Shown one piece after another: positions 45,670 to 53,796 of a DNA stretch of 64,000 nt (its first letter is position 1; each line of letters opens with the position of its first letter). Source of the DNA: an uncultured Eubacteriales bacterium (GTDB lineage Bacteria; Bacillota; Clostridia; Oscillospirales; Acutalibacteraceae); the NCBI GenBank assembly GCA_934692675.1, contig CAKUUD010000002.1, positions 235,775 through 299,774 of the forward strand, given 5' to 3'. The position numbers and the translations under genes are program-made. The notes beneath the pieces were generated by a model. The model saw only the letters and a list, made by a program, of their open reading frames with translations. It ran no database searches and was not told the DNA's origin.

Positions 45670-47510
45670 AAGATATGCGTTTCTTCAAATATTTTATTTG
45701 CTATGTCACTTATACTCAACGAGGATTTAAGGATAAAATCGTTACTTAATTTTATACCATATTTTTTTTGGGTGTAGACAAATAACTCAGCAATAGTTAT
45801 GCTATTTGAACCCAACTCTTCGATTACCAATGTGTCATCTTTTATGTCATTAAAATCAATATTTAAATGTTCACTAAAAAACAATTTAAGATCATACATT
45901 ATATTTTCTAAATTGAATTTTGATTGTCCTTTATTTATTAAAATTATTTTTTCATACTTCAAATTATTAGTCATAATCTGCTCTTTCAAAAGTGATTTTT
46001 TTACTTTTAAAGAAGAGGTGAGTGGAAAGGCAGATGTTATAAAATAAACGCAAACTACTCTTTTTGAAATTTTTATTTCCTGGTTTTTCTGACGAATTTT
46101 TTCTATTAACTGCCTCTTTTGGCTGAGTGATATAAACTCTTTTTCAGTATGTATGACTAATACCGGGAATTCATTCATACCTATAACAACATATTGGCAA
46201 GAATTATCATTTAAAAAACAAAAATAATTCTCAATCTCTGCAGGGACAATATTCTCACCATTTTGTGATATTATTATATCACTATTTCTGCCTTCTATAA
46301 AGATCATATTATCCCTTATTTCACCCAAATCGCCTGTTCTAATATAATCATTTTCAGATGTACACGGTTTTAGAATTTCATTACCGCTCTCTATCACTGC
46401 ATTTCGTATTCCTTTGCCTCCCGCTACTATTTCTCCATATCCTTGGTTTAAAAGTTTACCATCTTTTAAAACCTTAACTTTGCTATCAAAATTTTTACAT
46501 ATTATGTTATTTATAGAAATAACGCCTGATTCAGTAGAACCATAACAATCTATGTATCTGATATCGGATTCTATTAAGATTTTTTTAGTTTTTTTATTTG
46601 CGCTTACACCTGCTCCAATAAAAAATTTTAAATTATTGCCTAAGGTTTTTTCCAAATTAGAAGTGTTTAAAGTGCCATACTTTCCTTCAATAAATTTAAA
46701 TAGTGAGTCCAAAATAGCCGGGACATGAGCTACCAACTTAACATTTTTATTTTTAATATTTTCTATAAAATCAGACAAAGACTTATTTTTATTGATAACT
46801 ATGGTAATACCTACGGTTGTATAAATAAATAAAACAAGCACACCAAAAATGTGAAAAAAGGGTGGAGAAACTAAAATTTTATCCCCTACGCCTTTAATAT
46901 CTGCCTCTAAAAAAGTGTTTTTAAATCCCACTATTGATTTTTTTACGGCTTCTAGGAAATTTTCTTCACTGTAAACGGATATTTTTATAGTACCTTCTGT
47001 ACCCGAAGAACAAAGAGCCATTTTATTTGCCACAAAACTAGATTTTGATTTTGTATGACTACTTTTTTTAAAATCAATAATTTCGTCAAAAAGCAAAGTA
47101 ATTACATTATTTGGTTCATCTGTAATTTCATTTGTTATAACTGCAGATATTCCGGATTGGAATACCAAAGAATCGTAAGAAGGCTGTGATATATCAGTAT
47201 CTATAAGTAAAATATTAAATCCGCTTTTCAACACTCCCCAGCACACCGCTAAATAAAGGGGATGATTTTGCAGTTTAATTCCTATCCATGAGCCCTTTTT
47301 TAAAGATTTTAGTTTTTCTTCTAAAAAATCACTTATTAAATCTGATTTGTGAAAAAAGTATTCACAGTTATACTTAGTATTTCCATATTCAAATAAAACA
47401 TGATTTGGATAAGTATTTTGTATCCATTTAAAATAATCTTTAAAAGTATTCATATTTTGTATTGCTTGAAGTTTTTCTGAAAATAATTTTTTATAGCACA
47501 TATCATCCAT
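45666..47510 (-). CDS. Adenylation domain fused to a carrier (thiolation) domain
   Basis: A stand-alone A-T protein, 614 residues from ATG 47510 (which overlaps the GNAT stop; AAGGAG upstream). The ANL adenylation domain shows the phosphate loop SSGTEGTIK (168-176), YGSTESG, YIRTGDLGE, GRNSDIIISQNGENIVPAEIE and the catalytic C-terminal Lys in LTSSLKVKK. The last 80 residues are an acyl/peptidyl carrier domain with the attachment Ser570 in ELGSNSITIAEL. It activates a carboxylic acid as the acyl-AMP and loads it on its own carrier. There is no condensation or thioesterase domain, so the acyl group must be passed in trans, perhaps to a neighbouring GNAT. Whether the acid is an amino acid, fatty acid or aryl acid cannot be read here. 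Confidence 0.87.
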   Translation of the reverse strand: MDDMCYKKLFSEKLQAIQNMNTFKDYFKWIQNTYPNHVLFEYGNTKYNCEYFFHKSDLISDFLEEKLKSLKKGSWIGIKLQNHPLYLAVCWGVLKSGFNILLIDTDISQPSYDSLVFQSGISAVITNEITDEPNNVITLLFDEIIDFKKSSHTKSKSSFVANKMALCSSGTEGTIKISVYSEENFLEAVKKSIVGFKNTFLEADIKGVGDKILVSPPFFHIFGVLVLFIYTTVGITIVINKNKSLSDFIENIKNKNVKLVAHVPAILDSLFKFIEGKYGTLNTSNLEKTLGNNLKFFIGAGVSANKKTKKILIESDIRYIDCYGSTESGVISINNIICKNFDSKVKVLKDGKLLNQGYGEIVAGGKGIRNAVIESGNEILKPCTSENDYIRTGDLGEIRDNMIFIEGRNSDIIISQNGENIVPAEIENYFCFLNDNSCQYVVIGMNEFPVLVIHTEKEFISLSQKRQLIEKIRQKNQEIKISKRVVCVYFITSAFPLTSSLKVKKSLLKEQIMTNNLKYEKIILINKGQSKFNLENIMYDLKLFFSEHLNIDFNDIKDDTLVIEELGSNSITIAELFVYTQKKYGIKLSNDFILKSSLSISDIANKIFEETHIL

Positions 47511-48039
47511 ATGTTTTCTTATCTCCTTGTTCAATATTTCTATATAGTTTTTTCATATATCGAGCACGATATGGTTGGTACTCTAGAAATTGCAAAAATG
47601 TCTTCATTTGATTATTAAATTCAAATACATCACCGCCTATGTAGCGGTAACCACAATTTAGAGCTTTTTCTTCGCACGCTCTGCATAATTCAAAAGGTAT
47701 TAATAAGGGGTTAATGTTAACCTTTATGGCTGTATCCACGAAAAGGTGTAATACATATGCATAATCTTCAATATTAAAAAAGAAATCTTTTTCATAAAAC
47801 CACATTTCAGAAAATCCTACGATATTGTGCTCGTATTCTGCAATAAAAATAGAGCAATTGGGGTTTTCGAAACTATTTTTGAAATATCCTGTATTATCTA
47901 CTTTCAGCAAATTGTCAGGATTTTTATTATAATACTCATCTCGGCTTAGCTGATTGTAAGAAAGTTTATTCCATAAATCAGAAACAGTTTTTATATCATT
48001 ATATTCCATTGGACGCACACTAAAATTTTTTATTTTCAT
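47503..48039 (-). CDS. GNAT family acyltransferase (copy 1)
   Basis: 178 residues of GNAT fold: 'SVRPMEYNDIKTVSDLWNKL' (beta1-alpha1), FIAEYEHNIVGFSEMWF (beta3-beta4) and YAYVLHLFVDTAIK followed by the alpha3 region. It is clearly paralogous to the gene at 49775-50281: both have the KxxDxxVxDLW start, C-x-I-F-(I/L)-A, NP-L-x-x-P-x-(E/K)-L-x-R-x-C-E, and V-P/Q-Y-(R/K)-x-R-Y-(M/V)-K-(K/R)-L. The canonical acetyl-CoA loop (Q/RxxGxG/A) is not obvious, so a carrier-bound acyl donor is conceivable. Its stop overlaps the A-T start. Confidence 0.75.
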   Translation of the reverse strand: MKIKNFSVRPMEYNDIKTVSDLWNKLSYNQLSRDEYYNKNPDNLLKVDNTGYFKNSFENPNCSIFIAEYEHNIVGFSEMWFYEKDFFFNIEDYAYVLHLFVDTAIKVNINPLLIPFELCRACEEKALNCGYRYIGGDVFEFNNQMKTFLQFLEYQPYRARYMKKLYRNIEQGDKKTYG

Positions 48040-48089
48040 AGAAACACCTTAAGTCAAAATTTAATTAAATATAATATAATGCATAGGAA

Positions 48090-49778
48090 TTAGGGCAAAT
48101 CTTCGTATGTCAAATTATCCATAATCTTACCTTCGCTTATGGCTGTTATATTTTTCGAATTTTTTAAAAGGTATTTATCGTGACTCACCACAACAACCAT
48201 ATTATCCTCAGCAAGTTTCTCTATAAACTTTTTTACTTTGTCTCTAGCATTTTTGTCCAAAAAAGCTGAGGGTTCATCAAAAATATATATAGAAGACTTT
48301 TTTAATATGGATCTTGCGATGCACATTCGCTGTTTTTCGCCTTCTGATAAATTAATCTTTTCATCTATCGTACTGTTATAACCATTTTTTAAGCTCATTA
48401 TCTTACTGTGCAAGTTTAATTCTTTACACACATCTATCATTTCCTCATCGGTTATTTCGTTCGAAAATAATTTCAAATTTTCTGATATCGAGGCATTAAC
48501 TAGTTCAAAATTTTGAGAAACATAGCTCATTTCTTTTCTTAATTCATAAGTATTAGCTATTACTTTGCCACGTATAATAACACTAATATTTCCTTTGGTA
48601 GGTGCATAAAGTCCAACAATCAATTTTAAAATAGTAGTTTTCCCGGATCCCGATTTTCCAAACAATCCATATATTCCATTACCAGTCAAATTTAAATTTA
48701 TATTTTTTAAACCAATACCATTTTCGTCATTATTGCAATAATTAAAATATACGTTTTTAAAGATTATCCGAGTTTCTTCCCCAGTTATTGTTTCACAGCT
48801 TGTTTTATAAGGGTATAAAGCTTCTCTTTCTAAATGTAAATATTCATTCAATCTTTTTATCACGGGAATAATCTCCTGAAATCTAGTATTGTTTCCTATT
48901 AATTCATTTATAGGTGCTATTAGCATCTGAAAATATATTCCTAAAGCTACTACAGTACCTATCGAAATTTCGTTTTTAAAAGCTAGTAATGCACCAAAAC
49001 CATATATCATCGAAAGTGAAAAAATTACAGCTATATTTGAAAAAGAATTTATGATATTACTAAAATTCCCAATTTTTAAATTAGAGGTATAGATATTTCT
49101 TAAATTCCTTTCGTTTTTTTTATAATAATAATTCTGTAAACAAAACACTCTAGTTAAAAACGAATTATCAACACTTTGACTAAAATCTTTATGGAGCATA
49201 TCATTATTTGCAAGAGTGATTTTTGAAAATTCTTTAAATTTTCTTGATGCAAAAATACTTATAGCTATGTACATACATAAAGAGGTAATTATAGAGAGTG
49301 TAATTTTCCAAGATAAAAAAAACATACCTACCGTAAGAGCTAGTATAAGCAAACAATTTTTTATAATGACCACAAAAATATTAGTTATAAAATCACTTAT
49401 ACTTTTACTATCATTAAAAAATCTCGACAATATAAATCCTTTTGGGGTTTTGTCTATAAAAGAAAGGTGGGAATAGAGGAGACACTTAAGGATTTTTTGT
49501 CTTAAAGAAAATGTTATTTTCTCGGAAACTCGAAAAAATATATAATTTTTGATATACCCACTGAATGTCTGTGCCACACAAATAAAGGAAAATGCACCTA
49601 TTCCCCAGTATAATTTTCCAAAGTTTTCTGAAATCAGCACATCATCTATCAAAAATCTAGAAATTTGTGGAGAGAGGAAAAGACAAAACGTATAAATAAC
49701 AGAGAAAACAAACCCTATTATTTCTTCCTTAATATATTTTTTTATTATATTTTTTAAAAAAATCAATATTTCTTTCAT
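48090..49778 (-). CDS. ABC transporter, fused permease and ATPase (peptide exporter type)
   Basis: 562 residues: six membrane spans in the first 310 residues, then an ABC domain with Walker A FGKSGSGKTT, a Q-loop in YVSQNFEL, signature LSEGEKQRM (Ser-Glu-Gly-Glu variant), Walker B IYIFDEPSAFLD and the VVVSHD switch His. There is no N-terminal C39 peptidase domain, so it does not cut leaders itself. Half-transporter homodimer expected. Its start overlaps the upstream GNAT stop by 4 bases. Likely exporter of the mature peptide. Confidence 0.9.
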   Translation of the reverse strand: MKEILIFLKNIIKKYIKEEIIGFVFSVIYTFCLFLSPQISRFLIDDVLISENFGKLYWGIGAFSFICVAQTFSGYIKNYIFFRVSEKITFSLRQKILKCLLYSHLSFIDKTPKGFILSRFFNDSKSISDFITNIFVVIIKNCLLILALTVGMFFLSWKITLSIITSLCMYIAISIFASRKFKEFSKITLANNDMLHKDFSQSVDNSFLTRVFCLQNYYYKKNERNLRNIYTSNLKIGNFSNIINSFSNIAVIFSLSMIYGFGALLAFKNEISIGTVVALGIYFQMLIAPINELIGNNTRFQEIIPVIKRLNEYLHLEREALYPYKTSCETITGEETRIIFKNVYFNYCNNDENGIGLKNINLNLTGNGIYGLFGKSGSGKTTILKLIVGLYAPTKGNISVIIRGKVIANTYELRKEMSYVSQNFELVNASISENLKLFSNEITDEEMIDVCKELNLHSKIMSLKNGYNSTIDEKINLSEGEKQRMCIARSILKKSSIYIFDEPSAFLDKNARDKVKKFIEKLAEDNMVVVVSHDKYLLKNSKNITAISEGKIMDNLTYEDLP

Positions 49779-50281
49779 TCTGACAACCTTTTAACATATC
49801 GTATTTTGTATGGTACTGCTCCTGATTTTTCTAAAAGTTTTTGGACTTTTACGTTAAAGCCATAAACATCCGAAGTTAAATAAGCAAGTTGCTTTTCACG
49901 AACCCAATTTTCACATTCCCTAAACAGCTTAAGAGGGGTAGACAAAGGATTGATCTCTTGATAAAATTTTTTATCTACGAAAAAATGTAGTATATACCCA
50001 TAGTTCTCAGGCTCAAATATAAAATCTTTTTTACGAGCCCAGATTTCTGCAAATCCCACTATTATATCTTCGTGTTTTGCTAAAAAAATTTCACAATTAT
50101 TGTTTTTATAGCAATCAGAAAAATAGTTATATACAGTTACATTTTTAACATCCTTAATATTTAAAGAACTGTACTCGTTTTGGAATAATTGATCTTCTGC
50201 TAATTTATACCAAAGAGAAACTACATTCTTTATATCACTAATTTCCATTTTACAAATTTTAAGTTTTGAAACACTACTCAT
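49775..50281 (-). CDS. GNAT family acyltransferase (copy 2)
   Basis: 168 residues, paralogue of the GNAT at 47503-48039 with the same block order (KMEISDIKNVVSLWYKL, CEIFLAKHEDIIVGFAEIW, YGYILHFFVDKK, NPLSTPLKLFRECE, VPYKIRYVKRL). The pair flanks the ABC exporter. Predicted acyl or aminoacyl transfer to an amine; specific substrate unknown. It follows the peptidase gene by 5 bases. Confidence 0.75.
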   Translation of the reverse strand: MSSVSKLKICKMEISDIKNVVSLWYKLAEDQLFQNEYSSLNIKDVKNVTVYNYFSDCYKNNNCEIFLAKHEDIIVGFAEIWARKKDFIFEPENYGYILHFFVDKKFYQEINPLSTPLKLFRECENWVREKQLAYLTSDVYGFNVKVQKLLEKSGAVPYKIRYVKRLSE

Positions 50282-50286
50282 ATATT

Positions 50287-50910
50287 TTAATCCTTTGTAA
50301 AAAATAGTTTTTCTAAAGCCTTTAACCCAAACACTTTATTATTTTCCCATTTCGTTGAATTTAACAATGCCTTCAATAAATATGTTTCTGGGTAAAACTC
50401 AAAAAGCTTTTTAATGACCAAAGCACTCTGTGCATAGATATTTTTATTGTAGTCCAAGTTATAAGGGTTGCTAAATTTTACATCCTCTAATTTAAATTCT
50501 TGTATTTGACCAGCGTACCACAAAGCAAACCCTTCGTTTAGCCAAAGGGGGCAATCACAAATAACCTCGTTAATCATAACGTGTGTCATTTCGTGAATTA
50601 TCACTTTTTCAAAAGATGTGATGTTAATCGTCTTCCATATCTGAGGATTCAATACAAAAATTTTATTTTCTCTATTACATCCTATTACCCAATCAGGTAG
50701 TCGTTCATTTTGGGAACAATTTCTTAAACTTTCAAAAGAATCACAAATAAACACCGACACGTCTTTTTGATAGTCAAAAAGATTTGTCAATTTCTGAAAG
50801 TTGAAAGATAGGGTACAAGAATGATTCAACAATTCTAGTATTTTGTCATCAATGTGTAGTTTTGGAGAAGTGAGTGATTCATTAATTACTTCGTCAACTT
50901 GTTGTAACAT
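50287..50910 (-). CDS. MA-type (gluzincin) zinc metallopeptidase, probable leader peptidase
   Basis: 207 residues with the zinc motif HEMTH (106-110) and the downstream glutamate ligand in WLNEGFALWYAG (Glu126), the layout of peptidase MA-like proteins. No signal peptide or membrane span, so cytosolic. It lies directly after a precursor peptide gene and before the exporter, which lacks a peptidase domain, so removal of the precursor leaders is the natural hypothesis. Confidence 0.78.
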   Translation of the reverse strand: MLQQVDEVINESLTSPKLHIDDKILELLNHSCTLSFNFQKLTNLFDYQKDVSVFICDSFESLRNCSQNERLPDWVIGCNRENKIFVLNPQIWKTINITSFEKVIIHEMTHVMINEVICDCPLWLNEGFALWYAGQIQEFKLEDVKFSNPYNLDYNKNIYAQSALVIKKLFEFYPETYLLKALLNSTKWENNKVFGLKALEKLFFTKD

Positions 50911-50931
50911 ACTGCCTGCCTTTCAGATTTA

Positions 50932-51105
50932 TTATCTATTGCCTGCACAATTTCCTTGACAATTAGAGTGGCAATCTCCTTGACATTGAGTTCCGCAGCT
51001 TCCCCCAAAACAATATCCTTCATAATATCTTTCTATAGGGTTAACTATAAATTTAAACTCTTCAAGTTCAGTTTGTGATTCTAATTTTTCTAAATTTTTT
51101 TCCAT
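50932..51105 (-). CDS. Cys-rich RiPP precursor peptide A (57 residues)
   Basis: Preceded by CGGAGG 8-9 bases before ATG. The 57-residue product has a Glu/Lys-rich leader (MEKNLEKLESQTELEEFKFI) and a core with six Cys at positions 32, 37, 41, 45, 49 and 53, that is, Cys every fourth residue after the first gap, in a Gly/Asn/Gln context (QCQGDCHSNCQGNC). The KFIVNP box in the leader is also found, in the form (F/Y)(I/L)VxP, in precursors B and C, with Pro exactly nine residues before the first Cys in all three. It lies between a radical SAM gene and the metallopeptidase. Confidence 0.85.
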   Translation of the reverse strand: MEKNLEKLESQTELEEFKFIVNPIERYYEGYCFGGSCGTQCQGDCHSNCQGNCAGNR

Positions 51106-51131
51106 AAGTTTTCCTCCGAAATATATTTTTA

Positions 51132-52202
51132 TTATGAATTTTTATAACTACAATAAATGTTATCATAGAAACATTTATCGTCACTTGAAAAATAACTAAG
51201 TTGTCTACATCCTCCTGCACAACTATAGCCTTTATCACAGCCTTTGCATCTCCCATGGAGCATATCAAATTTAAAATTTCTGTTGTATGAAAACGCTCCC
51301 TTCTTATTCCAAATCTCATATAGCGTTTCTTCACGTAAATTACCTTCAATAAACTCTTCACTATAAAGAGATTCGCAGCCTTTAACATTACCAACACTAT
51401 CTATTCCTATGTTAAATAATCCTGCGCCACACCCTGTAAAACGGGATGGTTCATCTAAATTAGGTGATCTAATGTCTATGTCATGACAATCATAATATCC
51501 TATGTTATCACCAGCTAGCAGAATAGGGCCATCTTTTAATTTCCTTTTATCATAAATAAATCTTGTGATAAGCGGCACTTTGTTTGGGTTTAAAAGATGC
51601 TTTCTATTATCTGAACACCTCCCCATAGGAGCAGCTATTTGCAATTGCCATATACCTATTTTTAAATCCTTGAAAAGTTGATACATTTCTTCCAAATCCT
51701 CAAAATTTAAATCTAAGATTGTAGTGGCAACTCCTGGACAGAACCCACAGGTTTTTAATTTTTTTATGGTACCAATAGCACTTTTAAAAGAACCTTTTCT
51801 ATTCCTAATAATATCGTGATTTTTTTCCATACCATCAATCGATACACCAACATCATTTATTCCAGATTCTTTTAACTCAAAAATTTGCTTATCACCAACA
51901 TTATAACCATTGGTTATTATATTAGTGTCTACACCTGAGGACACAAACTTTTTTGCAACTTTGTACCAATGAGGGACTAAAAAAATCTCACCGCCTATCA
52001 AGGTAATATGTTCATTACCCATATCAATAAGTTGCTGGGCGATATTTAAGCACTCAGATTCATTTAACTCGTTTAGTCGTGACTTTCCTGCACGTGAACC
52101 ACAATGTAAACAATTCATATTACAGCGAAGAGTCATTTCCCACGTAGCATATTTAGGATAATAGGGAACATCAAAAACCGGATAAAAATCATTATGAATC
52201 AA
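51132..52202 (-). CDS. Radical SAM/SPASM peptide maturase (short form)
   Basis: 356 residues. The [4Fe-4S]-SAM motif is CNMNCLHC (Cys27, 31, 34), very close to the N-terminus, so there is no recognition-element extension. A SPASM domain follows with Cys-rich ends: FTGCGAGLFNIGIDSVGNVKGC.. and CKGCDKGYSCAGGC. Start is TTG at 52202, with GGGGGG 8 bases upstream; no ATG is available in frame. Such enzymes form thioether, C-C or related cross-links, or epimerise residues, in ribosomal peptides. It sits between precursors B and A. Confidence 0.9.
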   Translation of the reverse strand: MIHNDFYPVFDVPYYPKYATWEMTLRCNMNCLHCGSRAGKSRLNELNESECLNIAQQLIDMGNEHITLIGGEIFLVPHWYKVAKKFVSSGVDTNIITNGYNVGDKQIFELKESGINDVGVSIDGMEKNHDIIRNRKGSFKSAIGTIKKLKTCGFCPGVATTILDLNFEDLEEMYQLFKDLKIGIWQLQIAAPMGRCSDNRKHLLNPNKVPLITRFIYDKRKLKDGPILLAGDNIGYYDCHDIDIRSPNLDEPSRFTGCGAGLFNIGIDSVGNVKGCESLYSEEFIEGNLREETLYEIWNKKGAFSYNRNFKFDMLHGRCKGCDKGYSCAGGCRQLSYFSSDDKCFYDNIYCSYKNS

Positions 52203-52236
52203 TCATAACACCCCCCTTGCACATAATAAAACCTTA

Positions 52237-52434
52237 TTATTTGGTTTTAAATGCATAAATGGGTACCATATTTGCTCTGCAACCGCCACCGCCACCTTGT
52301 CCAGAACAATTGCTTCCGCAGTTTCTGCCACAATTTCCACCACAGTTGCCACCACATTGTCCGCCACAATCATTTCCGCAACCATGACAATATCCATAAA
52401 CTCTTTTGTTTTCGGGTAATACTAAGTACTTCAT
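52237..52434 (-). CDS. Cys-rich RiPP precursor peptide B with CxxxC repeat (65 residues)
   Basis: Short leader MKYLVLPENKRVYGY, then nine Cys: 16, 19, 23, 27, 31, 35, 39, 43 and 52. From 19 to 43 there are seven Cys exactly four apart, mostly as C-G-x-(N/Q/D). A Gly-rich bridge (GGGGG) and a final hydrophobic 'ANMVPIYAFKTK' follow. AAGGAAG precedes the ATG. The LVLP box has Pro nine residues before the first Cys, as in precursors A and C. It is flanked by the two radical SAM genes. Confidence 0.88.
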   Translation of the reverse strand: MKYLVLPENKRVYGYCHGCGNDCGGQCGGNCGGNCGRNCGSNCSGQGGGGGCRANMVPIYAFKTK

Positions 52435-52467
52435 TTAATAACACTTCCTTTCCTGGATAGATATTTC

Positions 52468-53778
52468 TTAATTTTTATTACACGTACATTGCTTTTCGTA
52501 TGTAAATTTTAGGGTGTCCAACAAATTATATTTCCATTTTTCGCAATCTGGTTTTCCTTGTTTTTGTCCCTCATAAGGACAACCACCCATACATATTGGC
52601 AAGATATTACAATTTTTACACTCATCATAATCAAAAGGAGACCAGAGCATATATCTAATGTGTAATGGGTTGGCTTCTAAACCGTTATTCTCATCTGTAA
52701 TATTTCCTACCTTGCGAGATATATTTCCTACATCGTTCCAACATTTGTACATATTGCCTAAAGGATCGATAACAAACGAAGAAATAGAATCCGCACAACA
52801 ATAATTTGATTTTGTGCCCGGATAATAAGGATAAGAAGAAGAGTCAAACCCTTTAGAGTTTAATATAGCCTGATATTTTGTATTTATATTTGCATACTCT
52901 TGCGTATCAAAACAATCAGGCATAATAGAGCTACACGCAGTTGTGTACGGGCGAACGTGTCCCAAGTTAATTCTGCACTTATCTAATCCATTCGATTTAA
53001 GTACATCTAATAACTCCTCTGCCCTGGTTGCATTTGTTTTGTCAATATTTACGCGAATTGAAACATCAATATTTTTAGAAATTAATCGTTTTATATTCTC
53101 AATTATTTTTTTGAATGTTCCTTGACCGTTATCCACTTTAAGTTTTCTGCGTTGATTATGTACATCCTCAGGCCCATCTATCGTTATCTGTGCACTAAAA
53201 ATCCTGCATTTAACCATGTCATCAACGATTGAATCGTCTATTAAATATCCATTTGTTACTATTGAAGCATTATAGTTTACACCATATTTGCGACAAATAT
53301 CTATAAATTTCTCCGACATACTAAAAACTATATCCTTTGCAACCAAAGGTTCTCCACCGTACCAAGTGATGCCAATATTAGATTTAGATTTAGCCGCTGA
53401 TTCAACAAGTTGAATGACTGATTGTTGAACATCGGGTAACATAACACCTTTTGTGGGACTTTCAAAACAATATGGACAAGCAAAATTACAGCTCAAAGTC
53501 GGTGCAATAACTAAGTTTAATCCTTGATTTTTGAATTTCCCACTATAGTTTAAAAGTTTTAATGCCAATGTCTCGTCAAGATCATCGTCAACAATATAAT
53601 TACCCGATTTCATATTGTTGATTAATTCTTCATAGCCCTCTAAATCTCTGCTTTTCTGACAACTGTCTAAGATTTTCAAAAAATCTTCATTTACTTCCGC
53701 TAGCGCACACGTATAGGAATTAAACGCTAGCTTTTTACCTTTGTGTTCAAATATTAGATTATATTTAGATGGTTTCAT
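52468..53778 (-). CDS. Radical SAM/SPASM peptide maturase (long form)
   Basis: 436 residues. An N-terminal domain of about 90 residues (KYNLIFEHKGKKLAFNSYTCALAEV..) of the kind found in Cys-rich-peptide maturases, then CNFACPYC (Cys97, 101, 104), GGEPL, and a SPASM domain with CCADSISSFVIDPLGNMYKC, CKNCNILPICMGGC and a last Cys. The overall layout matches sactipeptide/ranthipeptide-type and Clo7bot-type maturases that link Cys thiols to backbone or side-chain carbons. It lies between precursors C and B. Confidence 0.92.
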   Translation of the reverse strand: MKPSKYNLIFEHKGKKLAFNSYTCALAEVNEDFLKILDSCQKSRDLEGYEELINNMKSGNYIVDDDLDETLALKLLNYSGKFKNQGLNLVIAPTLSCNFACPYCFESPTKGVMLPDVQQSVIQLVESAAKSKSNIGITWYGGEPLVAKDIVFSMSEKFIDICRKYGVNYNASIVTNGYLIDDSIVDDMVKCRIFSAQITIDGPEDVHNQRRKLKVDNGQGTFKKIIENIKRLISKNIDVSIRVNIDKTNATRAEELLDVLKSNGLDKCRINLGHVRPYTTACSSIMPDCFDTQEYANINTKYQAILNSKGFDSSSYPYYPGTKSNYCCADSISSFVIDPLGNMYKCWNDVGNISRKVGNITDENNGLEANPLHIRYMLWSPFDYDECKNCNILPICMGGCPYEGQKQGKPDCEKWKYNLLDTLKFTYEKQCTCNKN

Positions 53779-53796
53779 AAAAATCCTTTCCTGCTT

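Noticed and set aside
48090..49778. C39 leader-peptidase exporter (PCAT) in the RiPP operon
   Set aside because: The protein starts directly with membrane spans; there is no N-terminal Cys-His peptidase domain.
52203..52434. Alternative frames across the Cys-repeat gene with Val/Ala-rich translations
   Set aside because: They are shadows of the GGN/TGY-rich CxxxC repeat of precursor B, which has the proper start and ribosome site.
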